DNA of 16,605 bases, from assembly GCA_022447335.1 (NCBI GenBank), contig JAKVCF010000040.1, positions 1 through 16,605 on the forward strand, given 5' to 3'. The notes beneath the pieces were generated by a model that did not search any database, was not told the origin of the DNA, and saw only the letters and a list, made by a program, of their open reading frames with translations. The stretch comes from Planctomycetota bacterium. Its GTDB lineage: Bacteria; Planctomycetota; UBA1135. The position numbers and the translations under genes were made by a program. This document shows positions 1 through 8,176 of this stretch, piece after piece; positions within the stretch are counted from its first letter, which is position 1, and each line of letters begins with the position of its first letter.

Positions 1-669
1 GTTGCCGAAGTCGGGCAACGTGCCAATTCGTGGGTGGTCAACTTCCTCCATAACGCTGGCAAGCCAAGCGCCGTTCGAGGACAGCCCACCGTGATTTTCA
101 ACGATTATCGAAATGTCGTGTTCATCGCCGAATTCACAGAGCTGACGCAGTCCGTCAGCCGCATTGTACATCGCTGTAATTGAGTCGCCGCCTCCGGCCG
201 CATTGACGCGAATCGCGTGGCAACCTAGCGTCTTCGCTGCAGTTACCCAGCGGAAGTGGTTCTCGACAGCCTTGCGACGCTGCGCTGATTCTTGATGGCC
301 TAACTGCCCTTCCCCATCAACCATGATCAGTAGCGCTCTAACGTTTGCTTCGGTGCATCGCCCATTCAGCTCTGCAAGGTAGGCTTGATCTTCGGCTTTG
401 TCCTTAAAGAAGCTGTTCACATACTCAATCGCGCTGATGCCATGTTCGCGTGCCCACCCTGGGAAGTCGAGGTTGGTCATCTCGCCTGAGTGCAGTGTGC
501 GGTGCAGCGACCATTCGGCCAGTGAGATCCGTAGCGTCTGTCGATCGTGGTCCAGCCCTATCGAATTTTGGCCCCTGCTTGCGGGGGCGTGGCAGCCTGG
601 TAGCCAAGCAAGGCCAGCGGCTGCGCCGGTCACACTGAGGGAGGATTTCAGGAAGGCGCGGCGATCCAT
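1..669 (-). CDS. Sugar phosphate isomerase/epimerase-like TIM barrel, Tat/lipoprotein signal, 3'-truncated by window edge
   Basis: This frame is open from an ATG at 669 to the window edge, giving 223 codons with no stop. The N-terminus has twin arginines at residues 3-4 (MDRRAFLKSS), a hydrophobic stretch and a lipobox-like LPGC with Cys26, so a Tat-exported lipoprotein is likely. The body resembles xylose-isomerase-like TIM barrels (AP endonuclease 2 superfamily): SLAEWSLHRTL near residue 50, then VENHGG with Glu191 and LPDFGN with Asp220, which match metal-ligand positions of the family. These proteins usually run to about 280-310 residues, so the last part of the barrel is missing here. 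The gene starts 43 bp after the PqqB-like gene and has a TACGAT box 7 nt before the ATG, so it may have its own promoter. The family match is fairly sure. The substrate is unknown; related planctomycete proteins are thought to act on sugars or keto-sugars. Confidence 0.82.
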   Translation of the reverse strand, partial: MDRRAFLKSSLSVTGAAAGLAWLPGCHAPASRGQNSIGLDHDRQTLRISLAEWSLHRTLHSGEMTNLDFPGWAREHGISAIEYVNSFFKDKAEDQAYLAELNGRCTEANVRALLIMVDGEGQLGHQESAQRRKAVENHFRWVTAAKTLGCHAIRVNAAGGGDSITAMYNAADGLRQLCEFGDEHDISIIVENHGGLSSNGAWLASVMEEVDHPRIGTLPDFGN

Positions 670-676
670 GTCCGCG

Positions 677-682
677 ATCGTA
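677..682 (-). promoter_or_regulatory. Putative -10 (TACGAT) just upstream of the isomerase start
   Basis: On the minus strand TACGAT is followed by 7 nt and then ATG 669. This TAnnnT placement would put the transcript start at or beside the start codon. No -35 element is evident. It lies in the 43-bp gap after the PqqB-like gene, hinting that the isomerase gene can be transcribed separately. Confidence 0.4.
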
Positions 683-712
683 TCAGCAATGCCACGGTTA
701 CACAGTCGGGCT

Positions 713-1660
713 CTAGAAGGTGACGCGTTCACCAGTAACGGCCAGCTGTAAGCCAGATGCGCGAAGTTGAGCGTATTCAGCCCCGTTGCGATTCCAGAGC
801 GGATTAGAGTGATTGAGATGAAAAAAGCGTACTTGCGCACCTGTTTCACGTGCAGTTGGGCCTAATCGTTCGATGCTGCGTGAGACCAGTGGATGAGGAA
901 TTTCGTCAAGGTTACGGTGCGGAAGCTCCGCTCCCGACCAAAAGGTGCCGTCGATGAGTAGGTGCGTGTCCGCTTGCAGCAGCTTTTCAATCGGGTAGTC
1001 CCATTTTTCCCACTGATCGATATCGGGCAGGAAGACCAGTGAAGCTGACCGGTTCACTGCCGGTGGTTCAAAGTGTTCAATCAGGAAGCCATGTGTGTCA
1101 CTGAACTCGTCTCGGTGTGGCACTTGGAAGGCGGTCAACTGTAGGCCTGGCTCGAGTTTGACCGGGACATCACTGCGAAACTCGCGTATCTCGATTTGTC
1201 CGAGTTCAACCAGCTGACTCCATGGTCCGTTGCTACGCAGATAGCTTGCCATGCGCGGGCTGCACCAGACTGGCATGGCTTGGGCTCCGAGCGCTTCGCG
1301 TCCGAGGTACATCAGGCCGGTGTAGTGCCCAATATGCGCATGTGTCAGGAAGATGCCTTTCGGCATCGAGCCCTGGGCGTGGATCTGTGCTGGCAGGTCA
1401 GGGGTGGCGTCGAGCAACCACCACCCGGTCTTGCCTTCGACCGCGGCTGAGGCAACTAGTTCACGGTGCCCTTCGGCGCGTGCGGTCTCACAATGAGTGC
1501 AGACGCAGCCAATGTGGGGCAGGCCGGCGTCCTGGGCTATTCCGAGCACGCGGAATCCGACGGCTCCTGTGGGCGGTGAGGGCTGCCCCAATCCGTTCTG
1601 AGCGATTTCTGACTTGGAGCAGGCGAATAGGGACAGTAGAAGGGCGAGGAACAGCCGCAT
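713..1660 (-). CDS. PqqB-like metallo-beta-lactamase-fold hydrolase, putative lipoprotein
   Basis: The 315-residue product begins with a short hydrophobic segment ending in LFAC (Cys14), a lipoprotein signal. It then shows the PqqB-type opening GIAQDAGLPHIGC (residues 40-52) with a GCVCTHC cysteine cluster (Cys52, 54, 57), followed by THAHIGHYTGL (106-116) holding His107, His109 and His112. Further PqqB-like marks are LPDID, DGTFW and the C-terminal HLNHSNP. The usual MBL-fold Asp of HxHxDH is Gly111 here, as I recall for some PqqB-like homologues outside true PQQ operons. No other pqq gene is visible, and the lipobox is unlike cytoplasmic PqqB, so I do not assign PQQ synthesis. It probably acts as an extracytoplasmic metallohydrolase or oxidase of unknown substrate. 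A TACGAT box lies 8 nt upstream of the ATG. The isomerase-like gene follows after 43 bp. Confidence 0.85.
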   Translation of the reverse strand: MRLFLALLLSLFACSKSEIAQNGLGQPSPPTGAVGFRVLGIAQDAGLPHIGCVCTHCETARAEGHRELVASAAVEGKTGWWLLDATPDLPAQIHAQGSMPKGIFLTHAHIGHYTGLMYLGREALGAQAMPVWCSPRMASYLRSNGPWSQLVELGQIEIREFRSDVPVKLEPGLQLTAFQVPHRDEFSDTHGFLIEHFEPPAVNRSASLVFLPDIDQWEKWDYPIEKLLQADTHLLIDGTFWSGAELPHRNLDEIPHPLVSRSIERLGPTARETGAQVRFFHLNHSNPLWNRNGAEYAQLRASGLQLAVTGERVTF

Positions 1661-1668
1661 TACGTCGT

Positions 1669-1674
1669 ATCGTA
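1669..1674 (-). promoter_or_regulatory. Putative -10 (TACGAT) just upstream of the PqqB-like gene
   Basis: TACGAT on the minus strand ends 8 nt before ATG 1660 and is the same hexamer as the one before the isomerase gene. The sequence just upstream is A-rich (CAGAAAA). No Shine-Dalgarno is visible between it and the ATG, which fits a leaderless transcript. Confidence 0.45.
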
Positions 1675-1720
1675 TTTTCTGAAACGCGTCGCGGAGACAC
1701 GCTTTCTATTGAGTGAAACC

Positions 1721-4700
1721 ATGGATCAAGCGCCCGAGAGTCTGGACCCCGAAGAACTGCTGGCTCACGCCGGCTGGGTTCGGGCTCTCGCCGTCGCACT
1801 GGTCGGGGAATCCCGGGCGGACGACTTGGCGCAGGCCACTATGTTGCGGGCGATAGAACGTCCTCCGCGACACAAGTCGAACATTCGGGCTTGGTTAGGG
1901 ACGGTTGCCCGGAATTTCGCTATCTCTTGGTCTAGAAAGGACATTCGCCAAAGAGAGCTGCTCCAAAAACGTGTCTACGAAGATCGGAGGGACCGGGAAA
2001 ACGCGGCCGAGTCAGCCGCTTTCCCGGAGACACCAGATCAGCTCCTAGGTAAGAGTGAAGCCGCCTCGCAGGTGATGCAGGCTTTGCAGGACCTCCCCGA
2101 TCCGGGGCGGCACCTGTTAATGCTTCGCTACGTGGAAGGGCTCACGCCCGCGCAAATCGCTAAGCGCTATGACATGAAAGCCGTCACGGTGCGAGTGCAG
2201 TTGTCGCGGGCGCTGGAGGAGCTGCGCCGGTTGATGCGCCGCCGTTTCGGGGGGGATGGAATGGCTCCCTGCCGCGCTCTCCTCGCGCCATTACCATTTC
2301 CATGGGTTGTTCCACCTACTCCTGAGCTGGGTTGGCTGGTGCCTTTGGCGTCCGCGGGTGGAATCCTTACTGCCACTTTGGTGGGTGTGTATCTTTGGGA
2401 CGCATCGGGGTCTCCTCCGGCGGATCCCCTTCTGGGGGCCGTGGCCGAACGGGTCCGACCGGATGAGAGCGAACGTGATTCTGCGTCAGCCAACCTGGCC
2501 AACGTGGGAGGGGGCGCCGGCGCTTCTCGCATCGAGTCGACCTCGGCTAGATTCGCCCTACAAGTCCTTGACGAGGAAGGCGCTGGCATCGAGGGTGCGC
2601 GTTTGCGCCTACATCGTGACGGAAGTTCGATGGGATCGGGCGGCACTGACAGCAGCGGTTTACTGAGCCGCGAGGCCGCGTTGGGCAGCGGCGTGCTGCA
2701 GCTGAGCGCGCGGGATCATACGCCCGAACTCCTTGCTGGAGAATGGGGTTTGGGTGAACACAGCTGGGTGCTCCCTGAGCGTCAACTGATTGCCGGGCGC
2801 GTACGCGGTGCCGAGGAAGAGGTGGGCCGTGGATTGTTCCTCGCTCTGGTCGGGGATGAGCCGCTGTACCGAGAAGGTAGTCCTGAGTTTGGATTGCTCG
2901 GTCAGATAGATCAGCGCTACGCGAGCTTTAAACGTTTTTTGATCTCAGTGCGCGAGGGAGGCGAGTTCCGTTTTGCCGGTCTTCCCGCAGGCTGGGCGGG
3001 CTATCTGATTAGTCAAGATCCACGTTTCCGGATCGATGATGATGGCCTCGATGATCGTGCAGATGGCCGTCTCCGCGTGCGTGCTTCAGACACTGAGCTC
3101 CGCGTGCGTCTCGAGGTTGTGCCGCGATTGAGCGGTCAGGTGGAAGCGCCTCTAGGTCGAGAGATCGAGAGCTTGCGGGGCACTGTGCTCGCATTTGCGT
3201 TACCGGAGGGAGTGGTGCGGATCGAACTGGATGAGACTGGCTGCTTCGAGCTGTTGTGTGACCCCGCCGATTTAGAAGGGCTGACCGTGCTGGCACATGC
3301 GCCGAGCGGAGGGGAAGGCCACTTCCACTATCTTTCGGTACCTCTTGATGGCGACTTAGGGGTTTTGCAGTTGGAATCTCAGCCCTTGGCGCGTCTGCAG
3401 ATTGTGGACGGAGTCGGTGTGCCGATCGAGGGAGCGAATGTACGCGCGACCGCACCTGAGTGGCTGGCTGAAACGCTACCCGCTGGCGAGCGTCTTAGTG
3501 ATGCTGCTGGCATGGTCGAGTTCGCATTGCCGCGTTCGAGCGAATCGGTGCAGGTGCTTGCGCCGGGCTACACTTCGCGTCGCGTCGCGCGTTCGGAGTT
3601 GCGTGGGGGCCGGGGGGTCCAACAGATTGAGTTGGCTGCCGCCAATGGGCTGCTTTTAACATTGGAAGGTCCGGATGGTCCATTGCCGGCCGGTGCCGCC
3701 GATAACCTTGAGGTGCGCATGGCCTTGGAGAGCGGCCTACTTTCGAGCGATCCTGCATTGGATCGTGCATTTGTGCCGACGCGTGGTTCGGTGCTAACCA
3801 GCGTGATTACGAGCCGTGGCTTAGTCGCTGCGCGTTTCCGTCCGGATGCGGAGGCTTGCATCGAGTTGGAAGGTGTGCGTGCGGGCGAAGCGCTGCGCGT
3901 GGAAGTGCGTAGTCGCATCGGCGAACTCCTACTTGAGCAAACTTTGGCTCCACTTGCTTCGGCCGGTCGTGCGGATGCCCGCTTGCGCTTGACGCGCACG
4001 CCGCGGATTTACGAGGGCGTAGTGACCGGGCCCGATGGGCGTTCGGTGGCCGAAGCCATGGTGAATCTTCGCGCACCTGGTCATGCGGGCGTCGAGGCGG
4101 GAACGTTGCAGGCGGTGACTGATCTGCAAGGCCGATTTCGCTTTCCAGCTTTGTGGCGCGATGAAGTCGGGCTGAGAGTTTCCGCTCCTGGTTTTGCACT
4201 CACGCTCGATCCTGCCCGCGCATTGCCCGTGGCGGGTACTAAAGATTCGATCCGTTTAGAAGAAGAGCGTGAGCTGACCGTTGCAATTCGAAGTGCTGCA
4301 GGGGACGTCATCATGCCGCAGCAGTTGACGGTACGTGATGAGGAAGGTCGCCTGGTACGAGCCGCAATCGTCGAAGGCAGCGGTCGCTTACGCGTGCATG
4401 GCTTGGGTGCAAGTGAGCTTGCGCTAGAAGTCTTTGTTGACGGATGGATCTATCGCAAAACTATCGGTGTTGGACAGTCGACCTATGATTTCATCTTGCC
4501 AGAGCGCGTGGAACTGCCGATGTCGCTCGAAGGATGGGAGGGGCCTGATTCAGATGCGGAACTTGCGCCACACCTAATTCTGCGACGTAACGGCGGCGAG
4601 CGATCCCAAGCTGTTTTCCTCGTACCTCATCCGGAGATCGAAAAGCGTTGGGTGCTGCCAACACGCGTGCTGTTGCCGGTAGGTGATTGGGAAATTGAGA

Positions 4701-4735
4701 CGCCGAGTGGCGACCGTCAGTCACTTATTTACTGA
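1721..4735 (+). CDS. Membrane-tethered ECF-type sigma-70 factor fused to carboxypeptidase-regulatory-like domains
   Basis: Starting at ATG 1721 the product has 1004 residues. A TTG 12 nt upstream in frame (1709) is the alternative start; it lies about 12 nt after a weak GGAG. Residues about 15-80 are sigma region 2 (ADDLAQATMLRAI, then a WLGTVARNF helix). Residues about 118-172 are sigma region 4, with a helix-turn-helix around GLTPAQIAKRYDMKAVTVRV. After a basic RRLMRRRFGG stretch comes one hydrophobic segment (about 205-226), predicted N-in. The remaining roughly 770 residues look extracytoplasmic and beta-rich. They hold at least three CarboxypepD_reg/Ig-like units near residues 277-335, 556-625 and 761-830, each with a G-x-x-I/V-x-G-A-x-V-like opening and a T/S-D-x-x-G turn. 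No separate anti-sigma gene is visible nearby. I infer membrane tethering with possible proteolytic release. The fusion itself is plain in the sequence; the mechanism is a guess. Confidence 0.9.
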   Translation: MDQAPESLDPEELLAHAGWVRALAVALVGESRADDLAQATMLRAIERPPRHKSNIRAWLGTVARNFAISWSRKDIRQRELLQKRVYEDRRDRENAAESAAFPETPDQLLGKSEAASQVMQALQDLPDPGRHLLMLRYVEGLTPAQIAKRYDMKAVTVRVQLSRALEELRRLMRRRFGGDGMAPCRALLAPLPFPWVVPPTPELGWLVPLASAGGILTATLVGVYLWDASGSPPADPLLGAVAERVRPDESERDSASANLANVGGGAGASRIESTSARFALQVLDEEGAGIEGARLRLHRDGSSMGSGGTDSSGLLSREAALGSGVLQLSARDHTPELLAGEWGLGEHSWVLPERQLIAGRVRGAEEEVGRGLFLALVGDEPLYREGSPEFGLLGQIDQRYASFKRFLISVREGGEFRFAGLPAGWAGYLISQDPRFRIDDDGLDDRADGRLRVRASDTELRVRLEVVPRLSGQVEAPLGREIESLRGTVLAFALPEGVVRIELDETGCFELLCDPADLEGLTVLAHAPSGGEGHFHYLSVPLDGDLGVLQLESQPLARLQIVDGVGVPIEGANVRATAPEWLAETLPAGERLSDAAGMVEFALPRSSESVQVLAPGYTSRRVARSELRGGRGVQQIELAAANGLLLTLEGPDGPLPAGAADNLEVRMALESGLLSSDPALDRAFVPTRGSVLTSVITSRGLVAARFRPDAEACIELEGVRAGEALRVEVRSRIGELLLEQTLAPLASAGRADARLRLTRTPRIYEGVVTGPDGRSVAEAMVNLRAPGHAGVEAGTLQAVTDLQGRFRFPALWRDEVGLRVSAPGFALTLDPARALPVAGTKDSIRLEEERELTVAIRSAAGDVIMPQQLTVRDEEGRLVRAAIVEGSGRLRVHGLGASELALEVFVDGWIYRKTIGVGQSTYDFILPERVELPMSLEGWEGPDSDAELAPHLILRRNGGERSQAVFLVPHPEIEKRWVLPTRVLLPVGDWEIETPSGDRQSLIY

Positions 4736-6516
4736 TTTAATGCGCCAGGCGTGACGATCTGACTAAGTCGGAAGTCATCTGCGTTCTGATTGGTGTCGGT
4801 GCCATTTGGCTCGCGACCCAATGACTGTGTTGTTCCCGAGTCATCATTTCCAGCGTGATTAATACCTTCGGTGATGCCGCCGATGATTGCTTCATAGCTC
4901 ATTGAATCTAGCGTCTTACCTCCGCTCATAAGCTTGATTCCATCTCCGTTTGATCCGCCGTTTTGCACGTTGTTGTCAGCCGCCCCGAAGGGAATAGAGA
5001 GCGTTCCTGGCGGCAGCGAATCGATTACTGATCTCGTGCCAATGACGAGATACTTGTTGGCCGCGAGAGCGCTGCCCGCAGTGGAAAGATCAATCGTGTT
5101 GTAGATTGTGGTTCCACTGCCATTCCAGAGTTCGACCTTGACTTGGGCGAGGTCAGCGGGCCCGTTTCCACGGTTATAGATCTCAATGAACTCAGCAGTG
5201 TCGGTGCCGGGCTGATCGTAATCAACTTCGTTGATGACAAGGTCCGCGCTTCCGTTTGATCCAGCGAAGAGTGCTATGTCAGCAGGGTTGCTGGCGCCGA
5301 CCACACTAACACCAAAGGTGTCAAAGACAACAAATGCATGGCTGACCACGAAGCCATCGAGCCAGAGCGGCAAGTTCGACGGTAGCTGGAAGAGGGCTGT
5401 GCCTTGTCCGGTGCCGTCCAGGTTGTCTGCGTCACCGCTTAGATAGGGGCTAGTGCGATTGAGTGTCGATCGGAAGTAGTCACCTGTCGGGTTGATTGGG
5501 ATATCTACTCCCTGATAAGTCACGCCTGGGATGGTGCCATCAGTGGTGCCAATTACACGATAGGGAACACCAGCGTAGTTGCGGCCGGCGTCAAGGCTCA
5601 TTTCGACCGTGCCACCCGTCGCGAGGTTGATTGAGTTTGCGTTAACTGTCAGCGTGATTGTGTTGCAATCATTACTGTAAAGGCAAGCGATCCATTCGGG
5701 ATGATCGATGAAGGGATTGCGGTTTCCTTGGAAGCTCTGTACGACGGCATTGCGAGCAATCTCCTTTGCGTCCGGGGGGTCCTGCGCATGCCACTGCAGC
5801 AAGGTGGTGAGGTAGCCCATATAGGCGACCGACTCATTTTTTCCAGTGTTCGAGCTCGCGATCAGCGCCTGGTTGTCGGTCAGGATCAAATCCGGTTCGT
5901 TCGCTCCAGTCTTTCCGTGCGCGCCCCCTTCGTAGCGCATGTCAAGATAAAAGAGTGCTCGCGCAATGTCGCCACGACGATCATGCCAGACTTCCCAGGC
6001 ACCACCGCTTCCCGAGCCGCGCGCCCAGTTAGAGTTGCCAGGGTAGATTCCGGATCCTCCGCCGACTCCGTTGTTTGCATCGGTGGGGTATTCAGCGCCT
6101 CCGGATGCCGCCGAGAAAGGAAGTCGGTCTCGTGCACCGTTGTAGGTAATGTCCGCCAGGAACAGTTGATGGCAGTCGGTATAGGGGTAGTTGTCCGAGC
6201 CGTCGTTTGGAAAGCCGTAGCTGTTAGGCCAGGTGTGCTCGCGGTTGTACAAGCTGTTGCCCCCGCCCTGCTTGGCATAACTCACATTCTTGTACAGATC
6301 AAGAATTCGGTTTCCATTATTCGGATCGACATCAGCTGCTTCGAGGATGTTCCAGGTGTCGGTGCCAGAGTTCGTGTATGGGAAGCGTTGGTGGTCGTCG
6401 ATCAGTTCGTGCAGCGTCGCTCGCAAAGTCGACGAATTAGTGTCGTCGACCGAGTTGTAGTAGCTGCCCTGGGGCGCAATGGCAGCCAGGAAAAGGTGGA
6501 GCAGAGCACCAAGCAC
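4729..6516 (-). CDS. Secreted endonuclease I family nuclease with C-terminal lamin-tail domain
   Basis: The 595-residue product starts at GTG 6516; the nearest in-frame upstream stop is a TAG only five codons away, so little extension is possible. MLGALLHLFLAAIA is a short signal peptide, cut plausibly before PQG. Residues about 18-284 are an Endonuclease_1 (endA/NucM-type) domain with YNREHTWPNSYG (90-101, putative catalytic His94), DCHQLFLAD (114-122), RRGDIARALFYLDMRYE (180-196) and GNRNPFIDHPEW (264-275). A beta-rich linker follows. The lamin-tail domain starts near residue 422 (DLVINEVDYDQP, then AEFIEIYNRG) and includes YLVIG and SLGREPNGTDTNQN near the end. The role is probably extracellular, non-specific degradation of DNA or RNA, for nutrient use or biofilm work. 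Its stop overlaps the 3' end of the opposing sigma-factor gene by 7 bp. It sits 53 bp downstream of the SGNH gene, with a TAGAAT box 9 nt before the GTG. Confidence 0.9.
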   Translation of the reverse strand: MLGALLHLFLAAIAPQGSYYNSVDDTNSSTLRATLHELIDDHQRFPYTNSGTDTWNILEAADVDPNNGNRILDLYKNVSYAKQGGGNSLYNREHTWPNSYGFPNDGSDNYPYTDCHQLFLADITYNGARDRLPFSAASGGAEYPTDANNGVGGGSGIYPGNSNWARGSGSGGAWEVWHDRRGDIARALFYLDMRYEGGAHGKTGANEPDLILTDNQALIASSNTGKNESVAYMGYLTTLLQWHAQDPPDAKEIARNAVVQSFQGNRNPFIDHPEWIACLYSNDCNTITLTVNANSINLATGGTVEMSLDAGRNYAGVPYRVIGTTDGTIPGVTYQGVDIPINPTGDYFRSTLNRTSPYLSGDADNLDGTGQGTALFQLPSNLPLWLDGFVVSHAFVVFDTFGVSVVGASNPADIALFAGSNGSADLVINEVDYDQPGTDTAEFIEIYNRGNGPADLAQVKVELWNGSGTTIYNTIDLSTAGSALAANKYLVIGTRSVIDSLPPGTLSIPFGAADNNVQNGGSNGDGIKLMSGGKTLDSMSYEAIIGGITEGINHAGNDDSGTTQSLGREPNGTDTNQNADDFRLSQIVTPGALNQ

Positions 6517-6525
6517 GGAAGCGAC

Positions 6526-6531
6526 ATTCTA
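6526..6531 (-). promoter_or_regulatory. Putative -10 (TAGAAT) upstream of the endonuclease I gene
   Basis: TAGAAT on the minus strand ends 9 nt before GTG 6516, within the 53-bp gap after the SGNH gene. The hexamer is identical to the one before the gamma-carbonic anhydrase gene. It suggests a promoter for the nuclease independent of the SGNH gene. Confidence 0.4.
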
Positions 6532-6569
6532 TCCGTGTTCAGCGAGGTTCGGATGAAACCATGCTGTGC

Positions 6570-8132
6570 TCAGCGCGCCCAGGCGATCGACGGGATAGCC
6601 CGTTCTACGAAGTCTGGGCCTGCCCAGCGCAGTTCGAGTGACTTGTCGCCACTTGCGTTGAAGTACTCGATCCGGATTGGGTGCCAACCGGCTTCCAGGG
6701 CAATGTGACCGCTGCGGGATTTTGGTCCATGTAGTCCATCGTTTTCTACTACAAGATCCTCACCCACATACCAGCGACTGCCGTCAACGCTGACGGTTGT
6801 GAAGGTGTAAGTTCCGCTGGACGGGACCTGAATCCATCCGGTGAAGGCGATTGCGGCCATTCCCTCTTTGGCAAGAGGTTTCAGACTCGGTGCGTTAACA
6901 CTGCCAGTGCTGCTAGGCCTAAGCTCTTTCATCTGATCGAGCGTCTGCCAGTTATCGAGGTAGGTTGCGTAGTTCAGTCCCTGCAACGGGGCGCGGAAGA
7001 AGGAGGAGGCCTTGCGCAGTTGCTCAGGGTTAGGCGTGGCATCGGGCATCATTGGAACGAGCGCTTCCCGCAGCGCTGGCTCGAAAGCGTTGGCCATTCG
7101 TATGAAGCCGAGGTCGGTTGGGTGTGAGCCGTCGACAGTGGCTTCAAAGTCGTCGCCTAGCAGTTCGGATCCGTGCAGATAGTGCAACCGTTCCATCCCT
7201 TCATTAAGCAGGGTCGCGAATGCTTCGCGAAGGGCTCGATGATTGTCGGCGTGATGCGCGGCGCGGCTAGGGATTGCATATGCATTAGTGTTGATACGAT
7301 CTTCGACTAGAAGAATTGGTGTGTTAGGTCGAAGTTTTCGCAGGCGTCGCACGAAAGGAACAACTCGTTCTTCGACCATCTTTGGATTCATATTAGGAAG
7401 GCAGTCGATGGAATAGAGTCTTGCTGGAATTTCAGCGAGAAACTCAGCGAGCTCGATCTCCATTCGCCCGTTCCCAGAGAATCCTAGGTTGATTATGCTG
7501 CAGTCCAGGCGGCGTCCCAAAATGGCGCTATGGGTCATGCCGGGTCGCGAAGCGCTCGCGCCTTGCGTGATCGAGGTGCCGTAGAACACAATCGGGAGTG
7601 CGCGGTTGAGTTGGCTAAAGCGCGGAAGCTCAGGGCGTTCGGTGGGCTTCACTAACGCACCCTCTTGTAGGCCGATGTCGAGCGAAAGCGTCTGGTTGTA
7701 AAGCGGTAGGTAGAGCAGGTAGTCGCGCACGCCGGTTGGTAGGTTTCGGAATAGCGTGACTGTCTGTTCAACCGAAGTCGGCTTGGTTGCGGCTAGCCAG
7801 CGCCATTCTCCGTCGAAGCGACCGTAGAGATCGAGTCCAGACTTCGCGCTTGCCGCCATGTGTGGTAGGGCTAGCGAGGAATCAGCCAGCTTCCAGCGTG
7901 CGCGAATCTCACGCGAGTCGGTGGTAAAGCGCAGTACGAGCCCGGCGCTCTGGCGAGATAGCTGCCAAACTTGATCTCGCACCACGCCCTCGGCATCGGC
8001 TGGCAAGCGGTCATAGGGGAGGGCGGTTTCTGGCCAGCCTTTGCCTTCGAGCCCTAGGGTAGAGGCATCGTGCCATTCCAGCCCCTCTTGCAGTACGAGG
8101 GTACTAAGCGTCAGAAGAAGCTTCACGATCAT
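6570..8132 (-). CDS. GxDLY/SGNH (GDSL-type) esterase with C-terminal PA14 domain
   Basis: The 520-residue product has a hydrophobic N-terminus (MIVKLLLTLSTLVLQ), consistent with export although no clean signal peptidase site is visible. Residues about 20-165 form a beta-sandwich with the GLDLY motif (99-103) typical of the domain that precedes GDSL_3 lipases. The SGNH domain follows: block I FYGTSITQG with nucleophile Ser186, GFSGNGRME (217-225), a block III Asn in LPNMN (245-249), and DGSHPTDLGF with Asp334 and His337. A PA14 domain occupies about 375-518 (FTGWIQVPSSGTYTF, then SVDGSRWYVGEDLV), suggesting carbohydrate or glycoconjugate binding. I infer a secreted carbohydrate esterase, perhaps a deacetylase; the substrate cannot be read from the sequence. 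The 44-bp gap to the divergent plus-strand gene must hold both upstream regions. The endonuclease I gene follows 53 bp downstream. Confidence 0.88.
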   Translation of the reverse strand: MIVKLLLTLSTLVLQEGLEWHDASTLGLEGKGWPETALPYDRLPADAEGVVRDQVWQLSRQSAGLVLRFTTDSREIRARWKLADSSLALPHMAASAKSGLDLYGRFDGEWRWLAATKPTSVEQTVTLFRNLPTGVRDYLLYLPLYNQTLSLDIGLQEGALVKPTERPELPRFSQLNRALPIVFYGTSITQGASASRPGMTHSAILGRRLDCSIINLGFSGNGRMEIELAEFLAEIPARLYSIDCLPNMNPKMVEERVVPFVRRLRKLRPNTPILLVEDRINTNAYAIPSRAAHHADNHRALREAFATLLNEGMERLHYLHGSELLGDDFEATVDGSHPTDLGFIRMANAFEPALREALVPMMPDATPNPEQLRKASSFFRAPLQGLNYATYLDNWQTLDQMKELRPSSTGSVNAPSLKPLAKEGMAAIAFTGWIQVPSSGTYTFTTVSVDGSRWYVGEDLVVENDGLHGPKSRSGHIALEAGWHPIRIEYFNASGDKSLELRWAGPDFVERAIPSIAWAR

Positions 8133-8165
8133 CGCCCTATCATGCCCGCCTCTGCGGTTAAGGGG

Positions 8166-8171
8166 TAGGAT
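8166..8171 (+). promoter_or_regulatory. TAGGAT box, possible -10 or Shine-Dalgarno, upstream of the HEAT-like gene
   Basis: TAGGAT ends 5 nt before ATG 8177. It contains AGGA, so it could serve as a ribosome site with 6-nt spacing, as a -10 box, or as both. An identical eight-base GGTAGGAT precedes the cytochrome gene. Confidence 0.35.
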
Positions 8172-8176
8172 ATGGA

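Noticed and set aside
1222..1716. A plus-strand frame opposite the PqqB-like gene
   Set aside because: It is antisense to a gene with clear motifs, and its Arg/Cys-rich product is typical of antisense frames.
2167..2646. A 159-codon minus-strand frame under the sigma-factor gene
   Set aside because: It is rich in Arg, Pro and Ser, as expected for the antisense of a GC-rich gene, and it has no motif.
5701..6708. A 335-codon open frame on the plus strand, opposite the endonuclease I gene
   Set aside because: It is antisense to a frame with clear family motifs, and its own translation has no recognisable motif or coherent composition.
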